A model generated the notes under the pieces. The model saw only the letters and a list, made by a program, of their open reading frames with translations, made no database searches and was not told where the DNA came from. From Shimazuella kribbensis DSM 45090 (GTDB taxonomy: Bacteria > Bacillota > Bacilli > Thermoactinomycetales > Thermoactinomycetaceae), in contig NZ_ATZF01000015.1 in the NCBI RefSeq assembly GCF_000428065.1, positions 155 to 64,154 of the forward strand: a DNA stretch of 64,000 nucleotides, read 5' to 3'. Of the stretch, positions 16,638-26,636 are shown in pieces. A program made the position numbers and the translations under genes. Numbering within the stretch: the stretch's first letter is position 1; each line of letters begins with the position of its first letter.

Positions 16638-16987
16638 ATATTCATATTAAAGGATAAGCAATGAATAAATAGTTTCAAAATGGTTAAAATTAAGTCTTTT
16701 GTGTTACGTTGTATAACTTGCAAAATGGAAAGTCTCCTCTCATCGATTCGCGAATCCGTTGCTAATGGCATTTACACCTTCTATAATTAAGATATCAATG
16801 TACAACAACAGAGAACTCCATGTTGTTTGACATCGAAAGATCAAGCGAATTGACCTTTCAGATGATGCGACACTTCTCGTGCTGCTCCTGAAAGACATTC
16901 CTGTGCCTGTCTACTATCGATTGGATGAAATCGGCAGCGGACATCATGAAGACAAACGTAACAACAAAATATAAGGGTGGTATATCA

Positions 16988-17275
16988 ATGAGTAGTCTCC
17001 TATTAAACGTCATATCAACAGAATTGCTTCTCATTGTCTCTATTTATCTTTTATATTTATCTAGTTCCAAAACGATAATATCGAATATCATTCATGTAGT
17101 ACTTTTATTACTGGGGGGGATTCCTCTCTTATATGCTACGATCGATCAAATAACAAATAACTATCCCGATGCAAATATTGGACTTGGTTTTGCTTTTATG
17201 AATACATGGATTTTTAATGGAATCGCGTTAGTGGTTTGGATCATTAAGCTAATAGTGATAAAGAACAAATCATAA
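16988..17275 (+). CDS. Small membrane protein, unknown
   Basis: 95 residues from ATG 16988 (GGGTGG upstream). Three hydrophobic segments: ~5-25, ~33-50 and ~70-90. No motif is recognised. A strong terminator follows at 17421-17460. It is a single gene. Confidence 0.5.
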   Translation: MSSLLLNVISTELLLIVSIYLLYLSSSKTIISNIIHVVLLLLGGIPLLYATIDQITNNYPDANIGLGFAFMNTWIFNGIALVVWIIKLIVIKNKS

Positions 17276-17420
17276 TAGATTATCAATAGGCCAAAATAAG
17301 GATACTTAAGTAGAGCAGTCTCATGATGCATAGAAAATGATCGTCTTTCAGTATACAAAAATTAAAAATAATATTACAAAGATTTGAAAACAGGTAAATT
17401 TATAAAGTTAATAGGGTAGA

Positions 17421-17460
17421 GAATGACTTGGACTTCTATATGGAGTTCAAGTCATTTTTT
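17421..17460 (+). terminator. Intrinsic terminator
   Basis: AATGACTTG and CAAGTCATT (17422-17430 and 17447-17455) form the outer stem, the inner bases continue pairing, and TTTTT follows. In the gene-free stretch 17276-17842 the only other item is a 43-codon open frame (17606-17737, coiled-coil-like, no ribosome site) that may be a gene remnant. Confidence 0.7.
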
Positions 17461-17842
17461 CAAAAGTAAACTGCGTTTTGATCCCCAAAAAAATACTATA
17501 TATAACACTTATACTTCAGTATTATCGGCGTTTGTATTTATTATTTCGGGTGTTTCCCTTTAAGCGATAATTTTATTATCAGTTATTCTCCATTAGTTAT
17601 TAATATTGGAGCACCACTTTCAACAAACTTATCCGTCACTAGAAAAAATCAGAGCAAGTAGAGAATCGGTTTCATTAAAAATAGCTAAATTACAAGATAT
17701 GATTCTACTCAATGAAGAAGTGATCCGATATAGGTAATAGGAACACATAGGTACATGAAAAAAAATGTTTTTCCTATTTGCTAACCATATAATAGAGGCA
17801 AGGTTATAAGCAGGAGTAACTACTTATCCAACGGGAGTACAC

Positions 17843-18250
17843 ATGTCTTATGAGTTTGCACCCTACAGCCATGAGTCACAGAAAACGCAGGAATCCCTGA
17901 TTCGGAACTTCATTTCCCATGTCGGAGCTGATGTTCCCACTATTAATCTCTATACGGAGCAGATCTTCCATTCTCTCTTGCGAGAAATCTGGTGTGAGGT
18001 CGCTGATGAGTATGGAGGTTGTAGCAGGCACCTCAATTTCTGGGATACAGATTCATGGTCTGGGGTGAACGATGAAATTCGTGCAAAACTCTGTCTTCTG
18101 TGTCTGAGTATTCTCCGCTGTCTCATTCAGGATGCTCTTGGAAAAATCAAATTTCCAAAGGAAGGTGCACTGGATAAGCTGAAGGAGAGGATTCCGATCC
18201 TCTTTGCTGACTGGGATCAGTCTATGACTTCAACTGAGGTGATCTCCTGA
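17843..18250 (+). CDS. Hypothetical protein in an isolated cassette
   Basis: 135 residues from ATG 17843 with CGGGAG upstream. Soluble and cysteine-rich for its size (IWCEVADEYGGC, KLCLLCLSILRC). No family is recognised. Codon use is richer in G and C than in the neighbours. It ends just before a long hairpin (18272-18318) that has no T-run. Like the gene at 1739 it looks like a single acquired gene with its own terminator. Confidence 0.55.
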   Translation: MSYEFAPYSHESQKTQESLIRNFISHVGADVPTINLYTEQIFHSLLREIWCEVADEYGGCSRHLNFWDTDSWSGVNDEIRAKLCLLCLSILRCLIQDALGKIKFPKEGALDKLKERIPILFADWDQSMTSTEVIS

Positions 18251-18280
18251 CGAGTACCTTGGTTCGCTTCTAGCGGACAA

Positions 18281-18318
18281 TGATCGACTGGAGCTATCCT
18301 TGGATAGTCCAGTCGATC
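18281..18318 (+). terminator. Long hairpin after the isolated gene
   Basis: GATCGACTGGA...CTATCC pairs with GGATAG...TCCAGTCGATC, a 17-bp stem with one bulged base and a tiny loop. There is no T-run. Confidence 0.5.
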
Positions 18319-18371
18319 GGTCATTCTTCCTATCTTTGTTAATGTAATAAACAAAGATCTCCTAAAAACAA

Positions 18372-18410
18372 AACGAAACGCCGTAATCAACGGATCGGCG
18401 TTTCGTTTTT
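18372..18410. terminator. Bidirectional terminator of the met genes
   Basis: AACGAAACGCCG (18372-18383) pairs with CGGCGTTTCGTT (18396-18407), with T's on the plus side and A's before. It ends metA leftwards. Confidence 0.75.
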
Positions 18411-19316
18411 ATCTAATTCATATGGTGTTTGTTGATATACATAGTAGTTCAACCAATTGGAAAACAGGAGATTGGCATGTGCTTTCCATGTATGAAATGG
18501 TTGACGATCAGGATTATTTTCTGGGAAATAATTTTTTGGCAACGCAATCGAAATACCTTTTTTGGTATCGCGAATATATTCGTCTTTTAAGGTGAGTAAA
18601 TCATACTCCAAATGCCCTGTAATAAACACTTGCTTGCTATCTGGGTTTGCGATAATTGCCACACCCGCTTCATCGGACTCAGACAGGATTTCTAAATCGG
18701 TAATCTTTTCGATATCTTCCCGACGGATATCGGTGTAGCGAGAATGTGGGATAGCAAACAGATCATCAAATCCACGCAATAACTCTGTATTATGTTTGGT
18801 GACTTGATGATCATAAATACCCGATATCTTTTCTGGTAAAGGATATTTTTGTATACCATAATGAAAATACAATCCAGCTTGCGCCCCCCAACAAATGTGC
18901 ATCGTAGAAGTTACATGGGTAGTTTTCCACTGCATGATCTGTGTGAGCTCTTCCCAATAATCCACCTGCTCATACTCCAAATGCTCGATCGGAGCTCCAG
19001 TTATGATTAACCCATCAAAGCGTTGATGTTTTATCTCATCAAATGTTTGGTAAAACATCTCCAAATGGCTCGAAGGCGTATTTTTGGGTGTATGGCTTTG
19101 CAAATGCAGCAAACTTACTTCCAATTGCAAAGGAGAATTTCCAAGTAACCGAAGCAACTGCGTTTCTGTCGTAATTTTTGTTGGCATTAAGTTGAGGATT
19201 ACGATTCGCAAAGGACGTATATCCTGATGAAAAGCCTGATTTTCCGGCATGACAAAAATATTTTCATGCTGAAGGATTCCAGTAGCTGGAAGGTTATCTG
19301 GAATCTTGATTGGCAC
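18387..19316 (-). CDS. metA: Homoserine O-acetyltransferase (MetA family)
   Basis: 309 residues. The catalytic cysteine is Cys142 in HICWGAQAG. Position 111 is Glu (TGAPIE), the residue known to make MetA use acetyl-CoA rather than succinyl-CoA, so the product should be O-acetylhomoserine. Conserved HSRYTD and GHLEYD segments are present. GTG start with GAGGGAACAAAA upstream. It lies 24 bases after metY, which uses O-acetylhomoserine, so the operon makes homocysteine from homoserine under S-box control. Confidence 0.93.
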   Translation of the reverse strand: MPIKIPDNLPATGILQHENIFVMPENQAFHQDIRPLRIVILNLMPTKITTETQLLRLLGNSPLQLEVSLLHLQSHTPKNTPSSHLEMFYQTFDEIKHQRFDGLIITGAPIEHLEYEQVDYWEELTQIMQWKTTHVTSTMHICWGAQAGLYFHYGIQKYPLPEKISGIYDHQVTKHNTELLRGFDDLFAIPHSRYTDIRREDIEKITDLEILSESDEAGVAIIANPDSKQVFITGHLEYDLLTLKDEYIRDTKKGISIALPKNYFPENNPDRQPFHTWKAHANLLFSNWLNYYVYQQTPYELDKNETPIR

Positions 19317-19340
19317 TTTTGTTCCCTCCTAATACTGAAT

Positions 19341-20806
<1,466 letters not shown>

Positions 20807-20842
20807 GTAAAAAATATACAGTTATACAATCGAATTACTTTG

Positions 20843-20871
20843 ATTATATGGAATTTTAATGGAAATGTCAA
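20843..20871 (-). promoter_or_regulatory. Sigma-A promoter of metYA
   Basis: Minus strand TTGACA (20871-20866), 17 bases, TATAAT (20848-20843): a perfect consensus about 40 bases upstream of the S-box. The IS element ends only about 20 bases upstream of it. Confidence 0.9.
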
Positions 20872-20892
20872 GACTCAACAGAAGAACACCGG

Positions 20893-22268
20893 GTTGACAC
20901 TCCACACGGCTAAAGCCGTGGGATTCTTGGGTAATCCTTAGTACCCCAAGGAAGTTTACCAAGCTTAGACCGCAAGCCCTGCGGCAATTAATCGTAAACC
21001 TTCTTGCACTATATTTTTAGCTGCGTTGATGTCTCGATCATGATGTTCGTGACACGAAGGACATGTCCATTCGCGCAAGTTTAGATCTTTTACTTCTTTG
21101 TTTTTGTATCGACAGTCTGGGCTGGAACAACGTTGGCTAGAGGGAAATGTTTTCCCTACCTTTACGATTGTTCTTCCATACCATGCAGCTTTGTATGTTA
21201 ACATCGTAACAAACTCCGACCACGAAGCATCCGTAATCGATTTGGCTAAGTTGCGATTTTTTATCATGTTTCCGGTTTGCAGACTCTCGGTACTGATCAC
21301 TTGGTTTTCGTGTACCAGTTGGGTAGAGAGTTTATGGAGGAAATCATGACGTTTATTCCCAATCTTTTCGTGAATCCGAGCTACTTTTATCCGAGCTTTA
21401 TGCCAATTGGAACCGCCTTTCATGCGTTGGGATAGGATTCGTTGTGCTTTCGCCAATTTTTCTTCATAGCGACGAAAGAAACGACTTGGATTGATTTTCG
21501 TTCCATCATCAAAAATCGCAAAATCCTTTAATCCCAGATCCATGCCAACAGCTTCCTTTTGTGCAGGAACAGATCGGAGATAGCTGCCTTCGCAGAGAAC
21601 TGAAACTTGGTACTTTCCCGATGGGGTACGACGAATCGTAGCAGACAAGATGCGGCCACTGATTTCACGGGTTTTGACAAACTTTACCCAGCCTAATTTC
21701 GGCAGCTTGATTTTGTTTTTCACGATTTCGATCGTCGGTCTCCCTTGTTTGGGATAGTTACACTGACTCGTATAGGTTTGAACGCGATTTCGCCTGCTCT
21801 TCAAACGAGGGGCATCGTTTTGCTTTTGGAAAAAACGAGAAAACCCATCGGCTAGATGTTTTAAGGTATTTTGCAAAGAAGTGGAGTCGACTTCTTTTAA
21901 CCAAGTGAGCTCGCGTTTTTTTGCGGTTAGTAGTTGTGAACATTTGGGATAGCTTAGTCCTTTGCCTGTTTCTTGATAGCTTTCGTTCCATTTTCTTAGG
22001 AAATGATTGAAAACAAAACGACTGCATCCGATCGATTTATGCATGAGAATACGTTGTTTTGTTGTGGGACGAAGCCGAAATTGGAAGGCTTTGTGCATCG
22101 ATTTCACCTCCCTAAATGGGATTTTTCGGATATTATAGAACTTACGTTTGTTTATGTCAAGGATTTCAAAAAAATAGTCAGACGAGATGATCTCTGCCAT
22201 TTCTCGTCTGACCCTCGCTTTCATCCCATGATTGAAACCGTGGGTTTTCTCGCTCACGAATCTATAAG
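20893..22268 (-). mobile_element. IS605-family insertion sequence with tnpB only
   Basis: The element is bounded by palindromes: right end CACGGC/GCCGTG (20905-20920) and left end CCCATG...CGTGGG-like (22225-22244). It encodes an intact TnpB and no TnpA, so it would need a transposase in trans. The same end sequences bound the ORF-less element at 26228-26636. Outer limits are approximate, since these elements make no target duplication. Confidence 0.8.
20965..22098 (-). CDS. tnpB: RNA-guided endonuclease TnpB
   Basis: 377 residues from ATG 22098 behind GGAGGTGAAATCG. The OrfB_IS605 helix-turn-helix comes first; the RuvC-like nuclease has Asp187 (VGMDLGL), Glu271 (STESL) and Asp356 (DRDINAA), with the zinc finger C324/C329/C346/C349 between. 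All catalytic residues are present. TnpB cuts DNA guided by an RNA from the element's right end and helps retain the element. The stretch 20897-20964, between stop and right end, should belong to that RNA. An open extension upstream to 22257 runs through left-end DNA and is not coding. Confidence 0.9.
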   Translation of the reverse strand: MHKAFQFRLRPTTKQRILMHKSIGCSRFVFNHFLRKWNESYQETGKGLSYPKCSQLLTAKKRELTWLKEVDSTSLQNTLKHLADGFSRFFQKQNDAPRLKSRRNRVQTYTSQCNYPKQGRPTIEIVKNKIKLPKLGWVKFVKTREISGRILSATIRRTPSGKYQVSVLCEGSYLRSVPAQKEAVGMDLGLKDFAIFDDGTKINPSRFFRRYEEKLAKAQRILSQRMKGGSNWHKARIKVARIHEKIGNKRHDFLHKLSTQLVHENQVISTESLQTGNMIKNRNLAKSITDASWSEFVTMLTYKAAWYGRTIVKVGKTFPSSQRCSSPDCRYKNKEVKDLNLREWTCPSCHEHHDRDINAAKNIVQEGLRLIAAGLAV

Positions 22269-22401
22269 AATGAGATTGAACGTTAAAACTTCTTTATTTT
22301 TAGCTAGAATACAGCATTGTCTGTCGTTATCCCCTACTCGAAGTGCATCGACCGTGGTATGATAGGATAGAAAAAAGAGATGTTTTTGGGAGGAAGAAAC
22401 G

Positions 22402-23160
22402 TTGTTTGAAACCGTACTTGCATCCATGGGGATGGGAGCAGCAAAGATTGATTTACGTTTGGATAATGAATTAGTGAAAACTGGTGAATGTGTGACAGGA
22501 CAGATCTTTGTCACAGGAGGAAGTGCAGAACAGAAGGTAGAAGGGCTCTCTGTTTATTTCATGCTCAAATCTGTTCATGCCAGAAGTGGCAGTGATCTGA
22601 CAGAACGTGTTGCTGTTATTGATGTCACAAAAGATGAGTTTATGATTCAACCAAATGAAAAAATCACTTTTCCGTTTAGCTTTACTTGTCCTGCTAACAT
22701 TCCATCTTCATCTATCAATACCAAATACTATTTTGTAACAAACTTAGAGATCAAAAATGCGATCGATTCTCATGACCGCGACTATATTCAAGTATTGCCA
22801 AATGAGCGTGTATCCCAATTTTTGAACGGTTTTAAACAACTTGGTTTCAAACAAGATTGGGAAGGTCTTGTGACTGATGAACAAGGTTGGTCTCAACTCA
22901 TTCAATATCATCCTACGACCTATTTCTATGGTGTTACCAATCAAGTAGCCGTCTATTTTCACCAAAATTTAGAACAAGATACCATCGATGGTGTATTGGA
23001 AGTTGGAGAACATCGTACCAAAGACTACTCTGCACTCATTGATATGTTCCATATGGACGAGAAAATTCGTCGTTTTGAAATAACGGCTAATGATTTGAGT
23101 ACAGAGGAAAAAGCCAAAATGCGATTGGAACTAATTATCAAACATATGTTGAAAAAATAA
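22402..23160 (+). CDS. spo0M: Sporulation-control protein Spo0M
   Basis: 252 residues. The TTG start at 22402 follows GGGAGGAAGAAACG. An arrestin-like beta-sandwich is shown by KIDLRLDNELVKTGECVTGQ, and PFSFTCPANIPSS and the C-terminal helix LIIKHMLKK match Spo0M. It affects sporulation and cell-division/cytoskeleton links in B. subtilis. Single gene with a terminator at 23169-23196; the TnpB element lies just upstream, leaving about 130 bases for a promoter. Confidence 0.9.
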   Translation: MFETVLASMGMGAAKIDLRLDNELVKTGECVTGQIFVTGGSAEQKVEGLSVYFMLKSVHARSGSDLTERVAVIDVTKDEFMIQPNEKITFPFSFTCPANIPSSSINTKYYFVTNLEIKNAIDSHDRDYIQVLPNERVSQFLNGFKQLGFKQDWEGLVTDEQGWSQLIQYHPTTYFYGVTNQVAVYFHQNLEQDTIDGVLEVGEHRTKDYSALIDMFHMDEKIRRFEITANDLSTEEKAKMRLELIIKHMLKK

Positions 23161-23168
23161 TCACCTTG

Positions 23169-23196
23169 GCGATCTCTTCATGAGATTGCTTTTTTT
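23169..23196 (+). terminator. Terminator of spo0M
   Basis: GCGATCTC (23169-23176) pairs with GAGATTGC (23182-23189), then TTTTTT. Confidence 0.85.
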
Positions 23197-23235
23197 ATGA
23201 TTACAATATGGATAAGGATAGAAAGGAGAATTTTT

Positions 23236-23634
23236 TTGACACACACGGAACCGATCATTGCTGTTGAGAATGTAAAGACCAGCCTGAAATGGTATACAAC
23301 TTTATTGGATTGCAAACATACTCATACGCAAAATGATGTATTTGATCAACTGATGGACACAGATGGACGCATTCTACTCTGTCTTCATCGCTGGGGAGAT
23401 CATGAACATCCTTCCCTTTTAAGTCCTTTAGAAGGACAAGTAGGAAATGGATTACTTTTATATTTTCGGATAGATCAATTTCAAAAAGCATGGGATCGAG
23501 CACAAACATTAGACTCTGTGATCGCGGCCCCTCCTCATTACAACCCCTATGCACAACATCACGAGTTTACTTTGCGAGATCCGGATGGATACTATATTAC
23601 CGTATGCTCCCAACGCGATAAAAAAACGGACTAG
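23236..23634 (+). CDS. VOC-family (glyoxalase/dioxygenase fold) protein
   Basis: 132 residues from TTG 23236 behind AAAGGAG (23222-23228). Typical single VOC module: EPIIAVENVKTSLKWYTTLLD at the start and FTLRDPDGYYITVC at the end. Metal ligands are not obvious in all positions. The substrate is unknown. A terminator follows at 23623-23655. Confidence 0.8.
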   Translation: MTHTEPIIAVENVKTSLKWYTTLLDCKHTHTQNDVFDQLMDTDGRILLCLHRWGDHEHPSLLSPLEGQVGNGLLLYFRIDQFQKAWDRAQTLDSVIAAPPHYNPYAQHHEFTLRDPDGYYITVCSQRDKKTD

Positions 23635-23655
23635 TACAATAGGAGTCCGTTTTTT
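23623..23655. terminator. Terminator
   Basis: AAAACGGACT (23623-23632) pairs with AGTCCGTTTT (23644-23653). Confidence 0.8.
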
Positions 23656-23771
23656 GAATGGAAATACATTTGGTAACTTAGGTATATAGGCAGTACATCC
23701 TTATAGTTATCGATACCTTTTCAAATGCATTATACTAAGAAGAAAGCAAGAAAATTATTCGGGAGAAACAT

Positions 23772-24584
23772 ATGAAAACCAAATTTCACACCTATTGGAT
23801 TACAATCTCCATTGGAATCATGCTGTTCATCCTAACTCTCCCACCTATTTTCCAAATGACAACCGAATTCCTCTATTCTACTTATGTTCATCACCGATAC
23901 GAAATCAAAAACAATTATGCTCAAATACTTGCTGATCAAGGGGCTGAGGACCCTTATCATCCTTATGAAACTACCCCATTTGTATATGGGGAAAATGAAA
24001 TTGATATCATGATCGTCCCAAAGAAAAAGCTATCGCCTACTATTTTTGCTGGGGATGTAGATATTTATTTGAATGGGAAATTTTTAGGGATCATTTGGAA
24101 TCGAGTATTGAAGAGTCAAAACGCAGAAACTTCTGAGGAACCTGCTACTTTTGATCCAACTTCAGCAGATGATGTGTTTGTCTATGTTTTAAGGGATCGA
24201 TATACAAAAAAAGAAGATATCATTATTTTTGCAAATATAACGGGATATCAAATGAAAGCTGGAGAGGACTATTATCACAGATATTATCCCAAAGAGATAG
24301 AAGAAATGACTCGTTTTCAATATTGGACTATCCATAACGACGGCACCTATGAAAAAAACAGCTTTTCTTTAAAAGGAAGTCGAACCTATCTACAAACCTT
24401 TTTAGCTCAAAATGGTGGTATTCCAATCGGACAATACAGCTCCAAACTATATGCTTATCCTGTTTTTTTCTTCCCAATTACGTACCCGATCCTTCCAGCT
24501 ATTATCGGGGTCATCTTTTTTATCATAGGTATCAAGAGTAGGAAAAAATACATGAACGTTACTAGTTCCGTTGATAGATTATGA
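23772..24584 (+). CDS. Two-pass membrane protein, unknown
   Basis: 270 residues with CGGGAG before ATG 23772. One membrane segment at ~8-30, a ~195-residue extracytoplasmic part, a second segment at ~232-255 and a short basic tail. The outer part is rich in Tyr and acidic residues (ENEIDIMIVPKKK, DDVFVYVLRDRYTKKED). No known family recognised. It is monocistronic, with a terminator at 24638-24668. Confidence 0.6.
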   Translation: MKTKFHTYWITISIGIMLFILTLPPIFQMTTEFLYSTYVHHRYEIKNNYAQILADQGAEDPYHPYETTPFVYGENEIDIMIVPKKKLSPTIFAGDVDIYLNGKFLGIIWNRVLKSQNAETSEEPATFDPTSADDVFVYVLRDRYTKKEDIIIFANITGYQMKAGEDYYHRYYPKEIEEMTRFQYWTIHNDGTYEKNSFSLKGSRTYLQTFLAQNGGIPIGQYSSKLYAYPVFFFPITYPILPAIIGVIFFIIGIKSRKKYMNVTSSVDRL

Positions 24585-24637
24585 TATTCATTAACTATCA
24601 ACAAATAATATAAAAAACATATCATTGTTACACCAAA

Positions 24638-24668
24638 AAAGACTCTGTTTTTAGCAGAGTCCCTTTTC
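24638..24668. terminator. Bidirectional terminator
   Basis: AAAAGACTCTG and CAGAGTCCCTTTT pair around a T-rich loop, between the unknown membrane protein and the convergent regulator gene. Confidence 0.75.
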
Positions 24669-24833
24669 ATATACCATTGTTTTGGATACTGGCTGCGGGC
24701 TAGCCGCACTTGTATTTTTACTATTGCGATACCGCTCCTATCTTAAGTTGGGTGAAATCCATCACTTAAGTGATAGATTTCTTTTCATCCTGATGAATGG
24801 AATAATCGATACATTTGCTTATCATCATAAATC

Positions 24834-26132
24834 CTACACAAATACTTTATAAATTTTCCTAGGTCTTCCTCTTGTGTATGGCTTTTCTTCTGCAATGACT
24901 TCTGCAAAATTGTACTTCTCCAGTTCCATCAATATTCGCCTTGCACTTCTTTGTGTTATTTGCATATATTGCGCTAGCTCATGGGAAGTAATTTGATCGT
25001 TGGCTCGCTTACGTAAAATAGATTTGAGTTTTTGCAACGTCATCACACTTAATGAAGTAACATGACTCACTTCTTCTAATCGGTCCGATTGATACGAATA
25101 GTGGAGATGATACTCTGTATTGTCCAATGGGCCAGCGATTGTTTTATTGTCCAGACATACCATCCAAGTTCCTTCTCCATACTCTTTTGCATGCAGAAAT
25201 GCTGTTCCTGCATGAATTTCTGCTTCATATACTGTTTTTCCAACTCCGATGCCACAAGTAATGGCGTTTTTCTCTAAAAAATCGATATCATCTAATTTGG
25301 GAATCGATCGGAAATCACTTGTTAACTCTTGAAGAGGTCCTCTTGTTGTAAAAATTGCATATCGTCCAAATCCGATATTTTGAAGAGAGCCATGTATCTT
25401 CTTCGAATAAGAAAGCAATCTGGCCGAATACATCATTTCTATTTTATGTAGTTCATTTGAGGAATACGTATTCTTGGTCATACTTGCAAATGAATGGATT
25501 TCTATCATTTGTACTGCAATTTGTGAACCTTTAAATACCATCAGCTCATGTGTTTGAAAAATGTGATGGACAATGGAATCCACAGCTCTAGTCGAAGGAA
25601 AAACTCGATAAGTAGGCAATCCATGTTTTTGCAGCTCATCTTGGATCGGGTGACCAGTGATCACTACTTTTATTTGACCCCTTTTCCAAAGATCAAGATG
25701 ATATTGTATGAGTGAATCAATATCTACCATTTCACTTTCCACAAAACACACTTTATCCTTTATTTCAGCCTCTTCTAATGCTCTTGCATAATCGGAACGT
25801 GTACCAGCATCAAAGCTGATTTGTTCAATAGAAACCTTTTGCTCATAGACCGCTTTTAAGACCGTTTTGTATAAACAAGAACCATAATAAGGCACAAAAA
25901 AAGTAGGAGATGTAATTTCACCCCATTTTTGTACCATGTTATAGGTAATAGGACCGGTACAGAGCCACATATCTATATCTTCCTTGACTGGAAGTACTTT
26001 ATCGATAAGGTCTTTTTCCGTCAAACACGAAAAAAAAACGGTATCCAACTCACTGCTATATTTCTTTAACATATCTTGAATAATTTCGATTGCATCCATT
26101 GCTCCTACTATTCCAAGTCGAATTTTCAACAC
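24834..26132 (-). CDS. Transcriptional regulator with sensor region and C-terminal winged helix
   Basis: 432 residues (GTG start, GGAGTCATCAATT upstream). The first ~200 residues look like a PrpR-N/receptor-like ligand domain (KIRLGIVGAMDAIEIIQDML, VVITGHPIQDELQ). The middle ~220-350 has the feel of a degenerate GGDEF/cyclase fold (ITCGIGVGKTVYEAEIHAGTA). The last ~60 form a helix-turn-helix: NDQITSHELAQYMQITQRSARRIL, then TRGRPRKIY. It lies downstream of the MFS and M20 genes on the same strand, separated from them by the ORF-less element, and probably controls them (inference). Confidence 0.7.
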   Translation of the reverse strand: MLKIRLGIVGAMDAIEIIQDMLKKYSSELDTVFFSCLTEKDLIDKVLPVKEDIDMWLCTGPITYNMVQKWGEITSPTFFVPYYGSCLYKTVLKAVYEQKVSIEQISFDAGTRSDYARALEEAEIKDKVCFVESEMVDIDSLIQYHLDLWKRGQIKVVITGHPIQDELQKHGLPTYRVFPSTRAVDSIVHHIFQTHELMVFKGSQIAVQMIEIHSFASMTKNTYSSNELHKIEMMYSARLLSYSKKIHGSLQNIGFGRYAIFTTRGPLQELTSDFRSIPKLDDIDFLEKNAITCGIGVGKTVYEAEIHAGTAFLHAKEYGEGTWMVCLDNKTIAGPLDNTEYHLHYSYQSDRLEEVSHVTSLSVMTLQKLKSILRKRANDQITSHELAQYMQITQRSARRILMELEKYNFAEVIAEEKPYTRGRPRKIYKVFV

Positions 26133-26227
26133 AATTGATGACTCCTTTTCTTCAACTCTCCTTCTTTTATCATATCACTACTTCTCTTTCCATGAAAAAG
26201 GCGGCATTGGATCAGCCACCTCATTAG

Positions 26228-26636
26228 TTTCTTACAGACTTTTGCCGACTGAAAGCCCACGGTTTGAATCGTGGGATGAAAGACGGTGTTGCTCCAAACC
26301 CCAAAAAAAGGGGTTGCAAGAGCAACGAATATTTCGTAAAATAGAACACACGATCGGTGATCGTCCTACGGCTAGTAGGTTTGTTCTTTGAAAATGTAAT
26401 GGTATAGGGTTTCGGTAGCAAATGGATCTGTCTCCTACCGAGTAAAACCATTAGAGGCAGGAAGAGGACTAGAACGCTGGTAACAGGCGTTTCCGCCCAT
26501 GTGGGTACCCTTCTAACTGCATGGGACGGGCTGATGAGACAGCCCTGAACTTGGGAGTTGCACAAAGCAGAAATGAAGTGAGTGCGCTAACTACCTAAGA
26601 ATCCCACGACTTTAGTCGTGTGGAGTCTCAATATAT
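26228..26636 (+). mobile_element. ORF-less IS605/ISC-like element with a structured RNA
   Basis: The left end has CCCACG-N8-CGTGGG (26256-26275) preceded by TTCTTACAGA; the right end has CACGACT-TT-AGTCGTG (26605-26620). Both match the ends of the TnpB element at 20893-22268, where TTCTTATAGA precedes the left palindrome and CACGGC/GCCGTG marks the right. There is no plausible protein gene between them. The insertion supplies the last codons of the M20 gene. It must have been mobilised by a transposase in trans. Confidence 0.75.
26281..26580 (+). ncRNA. Structured RNA inside the element, HEARO/omegaRNA-like candidate
   Basis: Successive stems can be read by eye: GTTGCTC/GAGCAAC (26288-26294, 26320-26326) enclosing AACCCC/GGGGTT; ACGATC/GATCGT; CCTAC/GTAGG; AATGGT/ACCATT (26398-26403, 26447-26452) enclosing CGGTAG/CTACCG; CCCATG/CATGGG (26496-26501, 26520-26525); GGGCTG/CAGCCC (26528-26533, 26540-26545). 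A ~300-base multistem RNA between ISC-type ends, closing with a TTGCACAAAGC tail, fits the HEARO RNA that guides IscB nucleases. No covariance search could be run, so the family name is a hypothesis. Confidence 0.6.

Noticed and set aside
16827-16971. Short open frame before the small membrane protein
   Set aside because: No start codon with a ribosome site and no recognisable family; at most a remnant.
22099-22257. N-terminal extension of the TnpB gene
   Set aside because: The codons run through the left-end palindrome; the internal ATG 22098 has GGAGGTG and matches the usual TnpB start.
26224-26565. Minus-strand 113-codon frame within the ORF-less element
   Set aside because: It lies over the structured RNA, has no ribosome site and encodes a low-complexity unlikely protein.
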